A DNA stretch of 6,660 bases, taken from Phycisphaerae bacterium. Its GTDB lineage: Bacteria; Planctomycetota; Phycisphaerae; UBA1845. Numbering within the stretch: position 1 is the stretch's first letter; every line of letters begins with the position of its first letter. Shown piece by piece: positions 6,537 through 6,660 of this stretch. Location: assembly GCA_029260195.1 (NCBI GenBank), contig JAJDDS010000062.1:1-6660 (forward strand), read 5' to 3'. The notes beneath the pieces were generated by a model. It saw only the letters and a program-made list of their open reading frames with translations, had not been told where the DNA came from and ran no database searches. The translations under genes and the position numbers were made by a program.

Positions 6537-6660
6537 GCGATTGCGCGCCAAAACCACCGCCGAATATGCTCCGTTCAAGCGAAACACCAGGCCGTGCGTC
6601 GGCGATGGAAAACGACGCGATCGCCACACTCCACACCAACCACCGACGCCGTGACCTAAG
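6537..6660. other. Upstream region without a convincing gene
   Basis: Beyond the promoter nothing could be assigned. Short open frames exist on both strands, including a plus-strand frame 6448-6654 and two minus-strand frames entering from the window edge. None has a recognisable motif, and the plus-strand frame covers the putative promoter. The end of a neighbouring gene entering from beyond 6660 cannot be excluded. Confidence 0.4.

Noticed and set aside
6448..6654. 68-codon plus-strand open frame upstream of the operon
   Set aside because: Low-complexity composition with no motif or export signal, and it covers the putative promoter; too weak to call.
6510..6660. Minus-strand open frames entering from the window edge, possibly the end of an upstream gene
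   Set aside because: Two competing frames are open (stops near 6531 and 6475) and neither shows recognisable residues; the evidence lies outside the window.

Overview
The window is a GC-rich stretch from a diderm bacterium. It holds one compact operon, read entirely on the minus strand, that encodes c-type multiheme cytochromes and their outer-membrane partners. All five genes carry an export signal (Sec signal peptide or lipobox), and the products together have 21 predicted heme sites. The set fits extracellular or trans-outer-membrane electron transfer, as in metal-respiring or syntrophic bacteria. The phylum cannot be fixed from the sequence. The style (doubled-CXXCH proteins, NHL lipoproteins, a GGACTxCAGTCC palindromic repeat) would suit planctomycetes, acidobacteria or deltaproteobacterial-type lineages; this is a low-confidence inference.

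Layout in the direction of transcription, from high to low coordinates: (1) upstream region 6404-6660 with a good sigma70-type promoter (TTGAGT-17 bp-TAGAAT, 6536-6508) and a leader of about 100 nt; (2) 6403-5771, a secreted tetraheme cytochrome whose motif pattern looks like the OmcE type of filament-forming cytochromes; (3) 5723-4532, a six-bladed NHL beta-propeller lipoprotein whose signal-peptide part and body are in different frames, joined at a run of ten G/C pairs; (4) 4507-3830, a pentaheme lipoprotein with a palindromic repeat inside its reading frame; (5) 3833-1824, a 669-residue outer-membrane beta-barrel, overlapping gene 4 by ATGA; (6) 1819-101, a 572-residue dodecaheme cytochrome whose first ~210 residues repeat the tetraheme module and whose last heme motif is CX3CH; (7) 1-100, a second copy of the palindromic repeat just after the operon.

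Working model (inference): the barrel and the lipid-anchored pentaheme protein form a porin-cytochrome conduit across the outer membrane. The dodecaheme protein is either the conduit's long electron wire or a surface cytochrome. The tetraheme protein is a candidate monomer of an extracellular heme filament, and the NHL propeller is a membrane-tethered scaffold or assembly factor. The most unusual points are the OmcE-like module present both alone and fused to eight more hemes in one operon, the homopolymer that splits the NHL lipoprotein, and the palindromic element translated in frame within a cytochrome. No RNA gene, CRISPR array, transposase or integrase was seen.
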